From: Harmonia axyridis
Lineage: Eukaryota > Arthropoda > Insecta > Coleoptera > Coccinellidae
DNA: 64,000 nt
Reading direction: 5' to 3'
NCBI RefSeq assembly: GCF_914767665.1
Contig: NC_059501.1
Coordinates: forward strand, 72,700,798 to 72,764,797
A program made the translations under genes and the position numbers. This document shows, piece after piece, positions 25,283-34,332 of this stretch. Each line of letters begins with the position of its first letter. Positions within the stretch are counted from its first letter, which is position 1. The notes under the pieces are model-generated. The model was not told the origin of the DNA. It ran no database searches and saw only the letters and a list, made by a program, of their open reading frames with translations.

Positions 25283-25329
25283 TTGTTAGCAACAATTGTT
25301 TCGCCACACTGTGGCTTCATCAGGCTACA
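25283..25329 (-). ncRNA. Hammerhead-ribozyme-like motif, left arm
   Basis: This is the mirror copy, on the minus strand, of the motif described at 25354-25400, with identical sequence. A transcript of the minus strand would carry this motif in its second arm, after the complementary arm, so the long hairpin and the ribozyme fold would compete. Confidence 0.6.
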
Positions 25330-25353
25330 TTTCTGAACTGATCAGTTCAGAAA

Positions 25354-25400
25354 TGTAGCCTGATGAAGCCACAGTGTGGCGAAACAATTGTTGCTAACAA
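25354..25400 (+). ncRNA. Hammerhead-ribozyme-like motif, right arm
   Basis: The core box CUGAUGA is at 25360-25366. Stem II is GCCAC/GUGGC (25368-25372 with 25376-25380, loop AGU). GAAAC is at 25381-25385, then loop AAUU and GUU (25390-25392), which gives a minimal two-pair stem III (AC/GU) and a predicted cleavage after 25392. Stem I begins UAGC (25356-25359) with GCUA (25393-25396). This is the type I layout with a tiny stem III found in Penelope-like elements. Deviation: A25367 is an extra unpaired base between the core box and stem II, so activity is uncertain. Confidence 0.6.
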
Positions 25401-25477
25401 TTAAATAACATAGTGGAAATTACTTCGTTTTATTTTATTTATAATGAATTTCCGCCAAGTAAGGACCGAATCCATTA

Positions 25478-25490
25478 AATATAAAGTATG
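25478..25490. repeat. Target-site duplication, right
   Basis: Exact second copy of AATATAAAGTATG. Its last three bases are the ATG from which the LINE frame resumes at 25488. Confidence 0.9.
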
Positions 25491-26040
25491 TCAATATCCA
25501 ATGAAAAAACAAAATGTATGACATTTTTGAAGGAGCCATTAAGATGTAAAGTGGTTTTAGATGATAGGATAGTGATGAGGTTCCTCTAATTAAAAGCGGA
25601 CAAAACCTTATAATAACAATACGATAGATATCAAATAAACAAAGCTCCAACAATATTTGGGAGCCTAAGAGATGTCTTTTGCAAGACAAGTGTATGCAAA
25701 TTTAAAAATCCTGTGTTAGATCGGTCCTAACCTAAGGTATCGAGACTCAAGCTGACACAAATAAAATGAAAATATACTAGAAATGGCGGAGATGTAAACT
25801 CTTACAAAGAACTATCGTAAGCAAAAATTAAGACACATAATGAGAAACAGAGATATAAAATCTTTTTGTGAAGTGGAAGATTTATTGAGATGGGACCACA
25901 ACAAATTAGCATACATCGCTATGGAAAATCAGCAAGTCGACGACCAATATGAAGATTGGAGACAACCCAAATCATAGAAAGATAGCTGGAGTTCTATCTC
26001 TCAGGAAGCTGTACCCTACTGAGGCAACCTCCACGGCCAA

Positions 26041-26807
26041 CAGACCTAAAGGTCTGATAGAAGAAGACAGACATCATCCAGAATGAATAAGAAATACCCT
26101 CAAAGAGTTCCCAAACATCTCATCCAATTCTGGATAGAATCCTGATATCGAATGAGATTTCAAACACGTAATTCCAGTATTTTCTGAGTAGCTACAATTA
26201 ATCCTATAACGTTTTCCATGCACACTGATTTAATTAAGCATTACGCTTCCTAATGACCAAATTTAATGAGTAACGAGCGCGTACTGTCATTATAGAATCG
26301 CAGCGACTGTAAACCGGTATTATTGAGAAGAAGAGGGAGAAGTTTCGAAGAACGCACATCCATTTGCATACTCTGAAACCGGGGCCAGCACGAAAGAGGT
26401 CGGAACATGCAATGGGCGAATTCGAGGGTGGCTTTACGTGTTGGAAAAGTGAGAATATGTTAATTTCTGGCCACTCGTTCAGATAATTGCGGGGTATCTT
26501 GGAATCTAGATAGCGGAAATTAGTAGACGCGATACGATGATTGTGAATTGCCAGGCGGTGTTATTCGAGGTCCCTGTAGATTGATTTTAAAGATTGTTGG
26601 ACTTTGTTGACATTCTTTTATGAATGTGATAATATTGAGCCAAATTGATAAAAAGAAGGAAAAACTACTATTTAGTTAAAGTGACTAAGTAGTAGTTTTT
26701 CCATGTAAAGTCAATTCAAATATTCATTTGTCAAGTACTTTAAAAATCAAGTATATTCTATGAAGCTACTTGATTTTCAGCAGTTTTATTGTCTTACGAG
26801 GTGCGCC
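26041..26807. other. Unannotated stretch with an eroded hAT-type MITE trace
   Basis: 26240-26560 is GC-richer and single-copy within the window, with no recognised function. At 26660-26790 the words AGTAGTTTTTC, CAAGTACTT and AAGCTACTTGATTTT echo the interior of the hAT-type MITEs, suggesting a third, eroded copy. Confidence 0.35.
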
Positions 26808-27008
26808 CTCTACCATGAGGTTTGGTGTTTCGTCCCGAGATAACTGGTGAACTCTTCACTTAGGCTCTCCAGCGATCTCTGCCTAAGACACACCATTGCA
26901 CACTTTCGTGAGAGGTGACCCTGTTGTGTTGCAAGGACCCCTTTAAATTCGCCGGGACCGAAGTAGTATAGCGCGAATACCCACAGCGCCATCTGTGCGC
27001 ATGCAACT
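26808..27008. repeat. GC-rich dispersed repeat, copy 1
   Basis: The segment shares an ordered series of words with 27366-27540 and 48438-48640. These include CCAGCGATCTCTGCCTAAGA, GAGAGGTGAC, CGCCGGGACCGAAGTAGT and ACAGCGCCATCTGTG. Its composition is clearly GC-richer than the surroundings. It interrupts the gag frame on its right directly after the residues GDRKPSQ. The nature of the element is unknown; no end structure or coding frame is conserved. Confidence 0.65.
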
Positions 27009-27205
27009 GTGATGGTTTGCGATCACCTATATCTTCACTTTCCAGCAGGCGGCGAGTTTTCTCTTCTTGTGATGCGCTCATGCGTCTGATGAGCTCGTGC
27101 TTCAGATTTTGATAGGCCTCAGTGAGGTGTGCCTTCATTATAACGTCCCTCACCTTGCGTAGGGAGTGCACTCACAACGTTGCCAAACTTGGTCGTTTCT
27201 TGGGT
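27003..27205 (-). mobile_element. Ty3/gypsy-type gag fragment
   Basis: The minus strand encodes TKFGNVVSALPTQ and, in a neighbouring frame, VRDVIMKAHLTEAYQNLKHE, LIRRMSASQEEKTRRLLESE and DIGDRKPSQ. This order (Y-LK-ELI-R, then S-E--RLL, then GDRKPSQ) is the capsid region of insect gypsy-class retrotransposons. Only about 60 residues survive. The frame then passes into the GC-rich repeat on the left, where HRWRCG and following residues are no longer gag. No LTR or pol is adjacent. Confidence 0.65.
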
Positions 27206-27365
27206 TATGGCCGAGCTTTGAAAACTCGCCTCGGATATGGCGAATCAGAGTTCCGAATCATTCGCTATGAACTCCGGCATCCGGATTGCTACTCTTGAAA
27301 TCTGTGTGGGCTCCATTGCTATGCTCTACTTGATCAAGTCAGGGTGACCAATTGAGTCTTTCTCG

Positions 27366-27540
27366 GAAGCACCCTCTCCCAGGGGGTTTGGTGTCCAGCG
27401 ATCTCTGCCTAAGATACACCCTCTCACACATTCGTGAGAGGTGACTCTGTTGCGTTGCAACGATCCCTCGAAATCCGCCGGGGACGAAGTAGTGTGGCGC
27501 GAACACCCACAGCGCCATCTGTGAGCACACAGAGTCACTT
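27366..27540. repeat. GC-rich dispersed repeat, copy 2
   Basis: This copy has the same orientation as copy 1 and lies 0.35 kb from it. It lacks about 30 bp present in copies 1 and 3 between GGTTTGGTGT and CCAGCGATCT. The short open frames across it reflect the GC content and are not genes. Confidence 0.65.
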
Positions 27541-28505
27541 CAGTGTAAAATGAGAACAAACCTTGCAAAAAACACTTTCTTTTATGAATCTCATTGTTGG
27601 AAAAACCAAAATATCAACTATGTATTTTAAAATGGAAACACAAACAAAATCTCTATAAAACATAACAAAACATAAAATATATCAAGAAACCTCCAAGCAC
27701 TGTTTGATTACATCGATTTCCATCCAGAATCTAAGACACATGAGGCATCTTATGGGTTTTTCCCTAATCAGTAGCTTTTTTTTGGAACAGTCAGAGCAGC
27801 ACTGATAAATATTTATGGAACTCCTAGTCGAATTAGCCCATTTACTTAGTTAACAGCAGCATTTGATATCGGAAAACTGTAGGCATTGTGACGATAATGG
27901 AGGAATGAGTTCGAGAAACGAGAGCTCAAAAACAACATGTTTTAATATTAAACCGACATAAAACTTGTCATTTCATTGAAGTAGTGATAAAATTATATTA
28001 ATTCCGACTGAAATTAGACTTTGAATAGGTATCTGGAGTATTTGGCACACATTTCAACGTTTGAACGAGCCATAAAAGGATTTAAGCACTCTGCAATTGT
28101 CTGAAATTACAGCTGTTTGATTTCTTTAGAACTCTTTTTAGTGATGGAATTAATGTGAATACCTTGAATTCATTCCGAAATTCATTTTATGAATGAAACA
28201 ATTCGACTTTGATTCCTTCTATACCTAAAAGTAATTGAAAAAATTCCCTTCATCCCAATGGTGTATAATCTATGGCTTACTTACATAAAACTGCAGTCAG
28301 ACATTTTCGTGAGTATCAGTTTTTTTCTGGGAACACCTAACGTCAATTTTTATTTGTAAGGCAATTATAAATTCGTGGATGGACAACTCTATTTATGAGT
28401 ATGCTGAAAAATTTCTATTTGGCTTCTTCTCGGTGTAATAAACTAATTGGACGTAATGGGTGAAAAACATTGAATAAAAACTTTCTGAATTTGAATTTTT
28501 TAGTT
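27541..28505. other. Unannotated AT-rich stretch
   Basis: No coding or repeat feature is recognised. Confidence 0.4.
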
Positions 28506-29060
28506 CTAGAAGGAACTTTCATGAATGGCTTGATTCATTCTTTAAATGGAGAAGGATGATCATTGGATATGATAAAGCGAAATCCGATCTTTATAAAGTA
28601 GACTATGGAGTTCCGCAAAGGTCAATCCTTGGACCTTTAATTTTTATTTTTTCTATCAATGACATAGTTACCATATTGTTGACTCTGAGTGCACGGTTTT
28701 GTATGTAGATGACTTGTCGATTGCTGTTAGTGCCGAAATTCAGGAAGAATTAGAATTTATATTAAATAATATTGCATAATTTCGTATCATGGTGCAGATG
28801 TAATTCGTTGACAGTGAATATTAACAATACCGTTTTTATGTAGAGTTATACAAAAATAAATCTTTTAAAGCAATTGTCCCAGACATAGACGTTAATGTTG
28901 TCAAGATTAGGGCCGACACGAAGTTTCTGGGGATATATATCGACGGTTATGAGTTGGGATGATAATATTGATCGTATTTGTGCAAAATAAAATCGAATAT
29001 TTAGTTCTCAAAACCTCCTGACTTCACGTCAGTGCTTTCCTCATTTTTCTATTTGTGGAT
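28506..29060 (+). mobile_element. Jockey/CR1-like reverse-transcriptase relic
   Basis: Plus-strand frames give DYGVPQRSILGPLIFIFSIN and NDI (about 28605-28670), the usual GVPQGSxLGPLLF block of non-LTR reverse transcriptases. VDDLSIAVSAEIQEELEFIL follows in another frame, where the catalytic YADD reads VDD at about 28708. Then come KFLGIYIDG, WDDNIDRICAK and NRIFSSQN. The layout fits jockey/CR1 elements and differs from the LINE family at 24955. The N-terminal half and 3' end are gone. Confidence 0.75.
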
Positions 29061-29115
29061 TTTCGAACAGTCTTTGAAAAAACGTCTGAATTGAAGCATT
29101 CGATTCCACTATATA

Positions 29116-29730
29116 CAGGGTGTTTCCTAAACATGCGGCAAAAATTCAGGGGGTTGTTCCTTGGACTATTTTAAGCATGTTTTGTCCTTGGATGATTTTT
29201 GAAAAACCTCTTTGTTTCGAAGATACAGGGCGAACAACATTTTTCCTATTGTTAAAATTAATAATAGTTCAAATAAAAATGCGTACCGCACTGTGTTTAC
29301 TAAGTAGGTACAATTTATTTTTAAATTTGTTTAACAACATTCCAATTACTAAAAACGGCCAGTTTTTTGACTAAAAATCATTAGTTTATACCACTCCAGT
29401 AGAAAATGTGGAAGACTTGCGAAATCGGATCATTGCTGGGTGTAACTTAATAAGAAATGATCCTGGTGTTTTTGAAAGGGTTCGGCAGTCAATGAGGAGA
29501 AGATTGGATGCTTGTATGCTGGCTAGAGGTGGTCATTTTCAACAGTTTTTGTAGGTTGAGTTGAATTTCCATGTAATTTTTCATAATAAAATGTTATTAT
29601 CTGAAATTTTGTTTCCCCTATATCTTCGAAACAAATAGGTTTTTCAAAAATCATCAAAGGACAAAATATTCTTAGAATAGTCCAAGGAACAACCCCCTGA
29701 ATTTTTGCCGCATGTTTAGGAAACACCCTG
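29116..29730 (+). mobile_element. Long-TIR deletion derivative of an IS630-like transposon
   Basis: The element is 615 bp with near-perfect terminal inverted repeats of about 130 bp. The left start is CAGGGTGTTTCCTAAACATG, and the right end is the same inverted. Both ends are flanked by TA (29114-29115 and 29731-29732). Between the repeats the plus strand keeps the transposase C-terminus: VEDLRNRIIAGCNLIRNDPG, VFERVRQSMRRRLDACMLA and RGGHFQQFL, then a stop. GGHF-near-the-end is typical of arthropod IS630-type transposases, and it links a MITE-like structure to its parent. All catalytic residues are deleted. Confidence 0.88.
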
Positions 29731-29818
29731 TATAATATCCCCAGATATCACAGCCGGTTGATGTTCATTGATCATTTTTTTTTATTTGTGTTTGTGAAGT
29801 GTTATCTGAAAAATACGA

Positions 29819-30095
29819 AACCTTCATATGCCAGCTCATATGTCTAATATACATCTTTCAAGGGCTACCTAAAGATAGATGACCTTCTCTTCTGGGAAAA
29901 AGTGTCCGCATGATGAGTTTTTCTTATTCCTATTATGACAGAATCATAACTTCAGCTCCGAGAGCATTTATCACCTTGAATAATTTCAATATAAGAAAGA
30001 CGACCGGCTTTGAGAAATGACATCGTTGAATGCGTTTCATGGAGATAGAAAACTTGTAAAATGTTTTTTCGAACAACCCTTTTGCTTATAGATAC
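29819..30095 (+). repeat. Dispersed direct repeat, copy 1
   Basis: About 280 bp are shared in the same orientation with 32816-33095, roughly 83% alike by eye. Shared words include TATCCGCATGATGAG-like, TATGACAGAATCATAACTT, GAGCATTTATCACCTTGAAT and GCTTTGAGAAAT. Ends and class are unknown. The mariner B copy starts immediately after it. Confidence 0.7.
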
Positions 30096-30104
30096 TCGTA
30101 ATTT

Positions 30105-31286
30105 TCTTCATTTAACGGAACACTGAAGTCTCCTAATGAAACAATGCAAATTTTTCCATTTATGTTCCGTCCCTATTGGCACAAAATTGAGACAGCCGAC
30201 TTTCACAAGTCTCCCTTGAGGCGAATTTTTCACCAGAAAAATTATTCGCCATGGACAGGAACAGATGGTAATCAATTGGTGTCTAGTTCGGACTATGAGG
30301 TGGATGCATAAGAACATCCCAACCAACCGCCCTGGGCTTCTGGCGAGTCACTATCGATGAGTGTAGTTTGGCGTTGTCCTGATGGACCAAAATTCCTCCC
30401 CTATTGGCCAAAGCTGGTCGCTTCTGGGTTATCATGCTTCAGACGGTCCAATTGTTGATAGTGCAGTTCCGAGTTAACAGTTGTGCCGTTGGGGAGCAGT
30501 TCATAGTAGAAAATTGCCTACCAATCCTACCAAACACACAGCAAAAATTCTTGGCCATTAATCCAAGCTTGGCCAACGTTTCCGCCCTCTCACTGCGTTT
30601 TGACCACGACCGTTTTCACTTGACGTTGTCGTGAGTGACCTACTTTTCATAACCAGCCACCAAATGCTTCCAGAATGGGTCTATTTTGTTGCGATTCATC
30701 AGCGATTCGCAGATGGAAATTCGTTCCATGAGGTTTTTTTGCGTTAACTCGTGAAGTACCCATACATCGAGCTTATTCTTGAGACCAGCATTGCAAACGG
30801 TTTTTTGTGCAATCTTCAGCTCTTGGGAAATCGAAACAGTGCTTACATGACTGTTGGACTCGACAATGTCCATGATTTTATCGGCATTTTCGACAATTGG
30901 CCTTCCAGTGCAAGGTGCAACCTTGACATCGAGATTACCAGAGTAGAATCGACGTTACCAAAATTGCGCGTAATCGGCTGTTATAGTATCAGGGCATGTA
31001 CACTATTTACATTTTCAGCCGCTTGGCTTACATTTCCACCTTTATCGAAGAAAAACTGTAAATTATAGCGGATTTTCTCTTTGCTAGTGTCCATCTTTGA
31101 CGCGCGCTTACATTAAACTCAGTCCTGAGTCAACTAATCACAAAACTGTCAGGGAAGTTTTTGTAGTATGAAATTTCATCTTTCTAACGCCATCTAGAGA
31201 AACCTGATCGGACTTATAAACCACGAGATACAGATAACGAAAGCAATCTATTGGATAAATAATGGATTTCTTTTTACTACACCTTG
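30105..31286 (-). mobile_element. Mariner family B, copy 1
   Basis: This is a second mariner family, close in type to the mellifera-like mariners. The 5' terminal repeat is at the right (31271-31286, AAGGTGTAGTAAAAA inverted); no clear 3' repeat is seen at the left. The minus strand reads GRPIVENADKIMDIVESN, HVSTVSISQELKIAQKT (HTH), and KNKLDVWVLHELTQKNLMER. ISICESLMNRNKIDPFW and LVAGYEK follow. The first catalytic aspartate (GDEKW) is tyrosine here and a stop follows, so this copy is dead. Downstream pieces (SPRRLVRNSPQG, SMANNFSGEKF-like) are in other frames. Confidence 0.85.
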
Positions 31287-32815
31287 GGAATATGAACCTC
31301 TAGCTTTTATGTAAACAAAAGTTCCTAGTCTTTTCTTTGAAGAAGAAGTACTACAAAATTTTAGGAAAATATAATTAAAAACTACCGTCACCCAGCTTCT
31401 TCAGTATATTGTATTGAGTCCAAAGCGAAATGAAATCATTTCATTCTTCAGACAGTAAAAGTACGAAAAACCCGAATTTTCGGTGGTGTCATTGAATCAT
31501 AAATTTCCAATTTTTCAGGGAATTTAATCCCAACATAACATATATGAGATTTGAGGTTGAATTCAATTCGAGTTTCATCAATCCCCAATAAAAAACGTAC
31601 CTATATAATTCCATTCATACTGAAAACCAATGAATTTTACATATCGCTTTGCCGCCTATATTTTTGATGAAGTTTTGTTATTATCATTTCATGCAATTCA
31701 TTTCGTTCCATCGAACAATTTGATCCGGAAATTCCAAATATGTGGATAGGAATACCATTCTTTGTTCAACTCTGCCTCGATGCATTCGTATGGAACGCGT
31801 TCATCAGGTGAAATTATTATACATCGACGGTGATTGGTAATTCGATATCTATTATTTCACTTATTGAATTAGTTTCGATGCCGTTGTAAACTCTATGAAA
31901 GATGGATTAATAGATTATTGCCGTATCGGAGATTTCATGTGACAAGTGACTGTTGGAGCGGAAGCCGATAGAATATTCAACAGACCATAACACTTATGAA
32001 ATCTTGATTAATGCTCATCCCTACAGGAAAGAATAAAGTGAAATTATAGCATATTTTGATAGTGGTTTATAACATTGGAGTGGAATTAATTGAAATGTTA
32101 CTCATATGTATTGCGTTCGAAGGAATAAGCTTGAACTTTAAGTGTTTTATTTAGTTTTCTCTAATTATGTGGCACATTCCTTCATTCTATTACATCTTGT
32201 AGAACAAAATCGTAGTTTTATATTTATTTTAAGCAATTCCATTCAAAATCAACCTGAAGAAATTCAGATTTCATATTAGGAAAATATATTCATGTTTCTG
32301 TGGTTCAATGAATGATTGCCAAATTTTGAAGTTTTCATATTCGGTTATAATACAAACTAAAATATAAAGCTTCTATTATAATTTCTATTATAGCTTTTAT
32401 TATAATCTGTCTCTCGTTCTACTTCTTTAACCACGATAGTGGCTTCTACTATAATCTAGAATGAAAACTTAAAAATTTGACAATCCTATTTATTCTGAAT
32501 CTGAATTTCCTCAGGTTGATTTTGAATGGAATTGCTTGAAATGAATATGAAACTACCACTATATTCACAAACCTATTCGGATTAAGAATCGATTGAGTAA
32601 TCAGAAAATATGAGATAAGATTATGAAATATATTTTGCAAGAAAAATGAAATTATGTACATTTTTTCCAATGTTCTGTCACGAAATTTTGTTGGCAAATC
32701 AGATTCAGCACCCAAAAATAATAATAAAATCGAAGAAATCAAAAATACCCCAGAACATTCCTGTGAAAAACACATATTAACTGGACTAGTATGTGAACGT
32801 AATATATCGAAGCAT
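31287..32815. other. Unannotated stretch
   Basis: No gene or known repeat is recognised. A tract at 32365-32455 repeats TTCTATTATA-like words several times. The overlapping frames at 32449-32823 (-) and 32654-32935 (+) lack motifs. Confidence 0.4.
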
Positions 32816-33095
32816 ACCTTCATCTATCAGCTCAAATTGTTAATATACATTTTCAAGGGATGCCATGAGATAGATAACCTTTCTTCTTCTGCGAAAAAGT
32901 ATCCGCATGATGAGGTTTTCTTATTCCGATTATGACAGAATCATAACTTTAGCTCGGAGAGCATTTATCACCTTGAATAATTTCATTATAAGAATGACGA
33001 CCAGCTTTGAGAAATAACATCGCTGAATGCGTTTTATGAGCTGAAAAAAGTCGTAAAAGCTTTTTTGCAACAACCCGTTCGCCTGTAGATAAAAC
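32816..33095 (+). repeat. Dispersed direct repeat, copy 2
   Basis: Second copy of the segment at 29819-30095, same strand, 3.0 kb away. The mariner B element lies between the two copies. Confidence 0.7.
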
Positions 33096-33433
33096 TGTGT
33101 TAGTAATTCATGCATGGGCAAATTTTATGTCTCATCAAACTCATATCATATTGGATGGACTATGAAAACATTGCAATTTCTACATGTATGGTTACGGTGA
33201 TATTTATTTTCCCATTTCATATTGATGCTGATAATAACGATAAACTTTATTCAGGGTAATCGGCACTGTTGATTATTATTTGATATTCAATGCAATAAAA
33301 ACAAACACTGATAATTCTACACTACTGCTTCCTATTATAAAATTTTATATTTTATGGAAAATAGAAACTTGTAACATAGAATTGGACTTACTGTTTGGAA
33401 CACTTAATATTGTCGCATCTATAAAGAGTGATT

Positions 33434-34332
33434 GACGCCGTTTTTCCCGAAATTCAAGGCTCAATTGTGAAAACTGGTTATACATTTATGATTCAAAGTA
33501 TTGTCTATAGCTGGCCACTACTTTCTCCCATTTTTAGGGCATTTGACGCGATCCACGAATCTAACCATTTTTTTACTTCTTGTTTCTGAATAATTATTCC
33601 CATGACTTTCAAGTGTTTTGAAATGGCTTGTTGTACACTTTCAATAAACCTGCTAATTCTTGTTGCGTTTGACACTAGTCTTGATCAAGTAATTCTAATG
33701 CCTCCAATTTTGCATATTCGAAAACATCTTCTCTTCGACGTCAAAATCATCGTGCTTGAGCGTTGAAACCCCTCTCGGAACGTTCTTTCACTAATAGCGG
33801 CCTCACCATAGATATATAAGAGCATTAGATGAGCCTCAGTCGCAGATATCTTCATATTAAAGCAGAAAATTAAAACCTCCCGCAAATTACGAGAATTCGG
33901 CTCGTAAGTTGACATGTTCAATCGAGATGATTATGATGCAGACACAAATCGACTAAGATTTCGATGGCGTTATGTTCACAAATACCTAAGCTTATTGTAT
34001 TACATTTTGTAACATTACAATTGCCCATGAAACTCTAAAACTGAATTCTAGGGGTGGTTTGGCTTATTTGGCAACAAAACTCCCACCCAGGTTTTTCCCA
34101 AATTTAATAAAATTAAAATATACAAAGATTGATTCTTTTCACTCTAAACATTGATCCATTGGCGCTTCATCGGCTACCAACCACACACGACGAATCGACA
34201 AACCTTTGAAAATTCTAGTAGCGTAACATGAATTGAGGCGTGCAAAATCGTTGGAATTTACGATCTATTTATTTCGACTACCAGCTACAGCCATCTATTG
34301 CAAAACAACGGAAGTAAAGTTGTACACCTAAT
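33434..34332 (-). mobile_element. Mariner family A, copy 5, internally deleted
   Basis: Both flanks of a mariner remain but the middle is gone. At about 33573 the 3' end region (CGATCCACGAATC, then TTTTACTTCTT) jumps straight to the HTH linker (GTTTCTGAATAATTATTCCC), removing the catalytic domain. The minus-strand frame 33685-33921 keeps the native start MSTYEPNSRNLREVLI and GEAAISERTFREGFQR. The 5' terminal repeat is intact at 34310-34332 (TTAGGTGTACAACTTTACTT inverted). The 3' terminal repeat has lost its outermost bases. Between about 34006 and 34257 the leader holds an extra 250 bp not present in other copies. Confidence 0.88.
34006..34257. other. 250-bp insertion within mariner copy 5
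   Basis: Copy 3 reads CTTATTGTATGACATCCACG followed by ATCTATTTATT across this point, while copy 5 has about 250 bp between GTATTACATT and TACGATCTATT. The inserted sequence matches nothing else in the window. Its origin is unknown, and no clear target duplication is seen. Confidence 0.5.

Larger units (their letters stand above)
25242..25477. mobile_element. Penelope-type palindromic insertion
   Basis: This 236-bp insertion consists of a perfect 200-bp palindrome (25242-25441, centre between 25341 and 25342, no spacer) plus a 36-nt tail on the right (25442-25477). Each arm reads outward from the centre as a hammerhead-like motif, then about 50 nt ending TTTTATTTTATTTA. This ribozyme-plus-tail arrangement is known from Penelope-like retroelements. 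A GIY-YIG Penelope-like relic at 37385-38215 ends in a comparable motif. Two 5'-truncated element ends seem joined head to head. The insertion sits in a LINE reading frame between exact 13-bp duplications. It encodes no protein. Confidence 0.8.
24955..26040 (+). mobile_element. LINE reverse-transcriptase relic, split by a later insertion
   Basis: Several frames encode the 3' half of a non-LTR retrotransposon polyprotein. FNLIMDEIIQEI (about 25075) precedes a decayed YADD site and AETEDDL (about 25185). After the insertion at 25242-25477 the frame resumes at 25488 with MSISNEKTKCMTFLKEPLRC and VVLDDRIVM. Farther on come AEM-TL (about 25790), RHIMRNRDIKSFCEVEDLLR at about 25840 and DSWSSISQE near 26000. 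The same family occurs at 6850-7025, 36990-37164 and 43190-43830. Stops and frameshifts are many. The clade is not assigned. Confidence 0.8.

Noticed and set aside
25242..25441. Palindrome as an assembly or sequencing fold-back artefact
   Set aside because: The exact 13-bp duplication, the asymmetric 36-nt tail and the LINE frame restored after removing the insert are not expected from an artefact, though long reads should confirm it.
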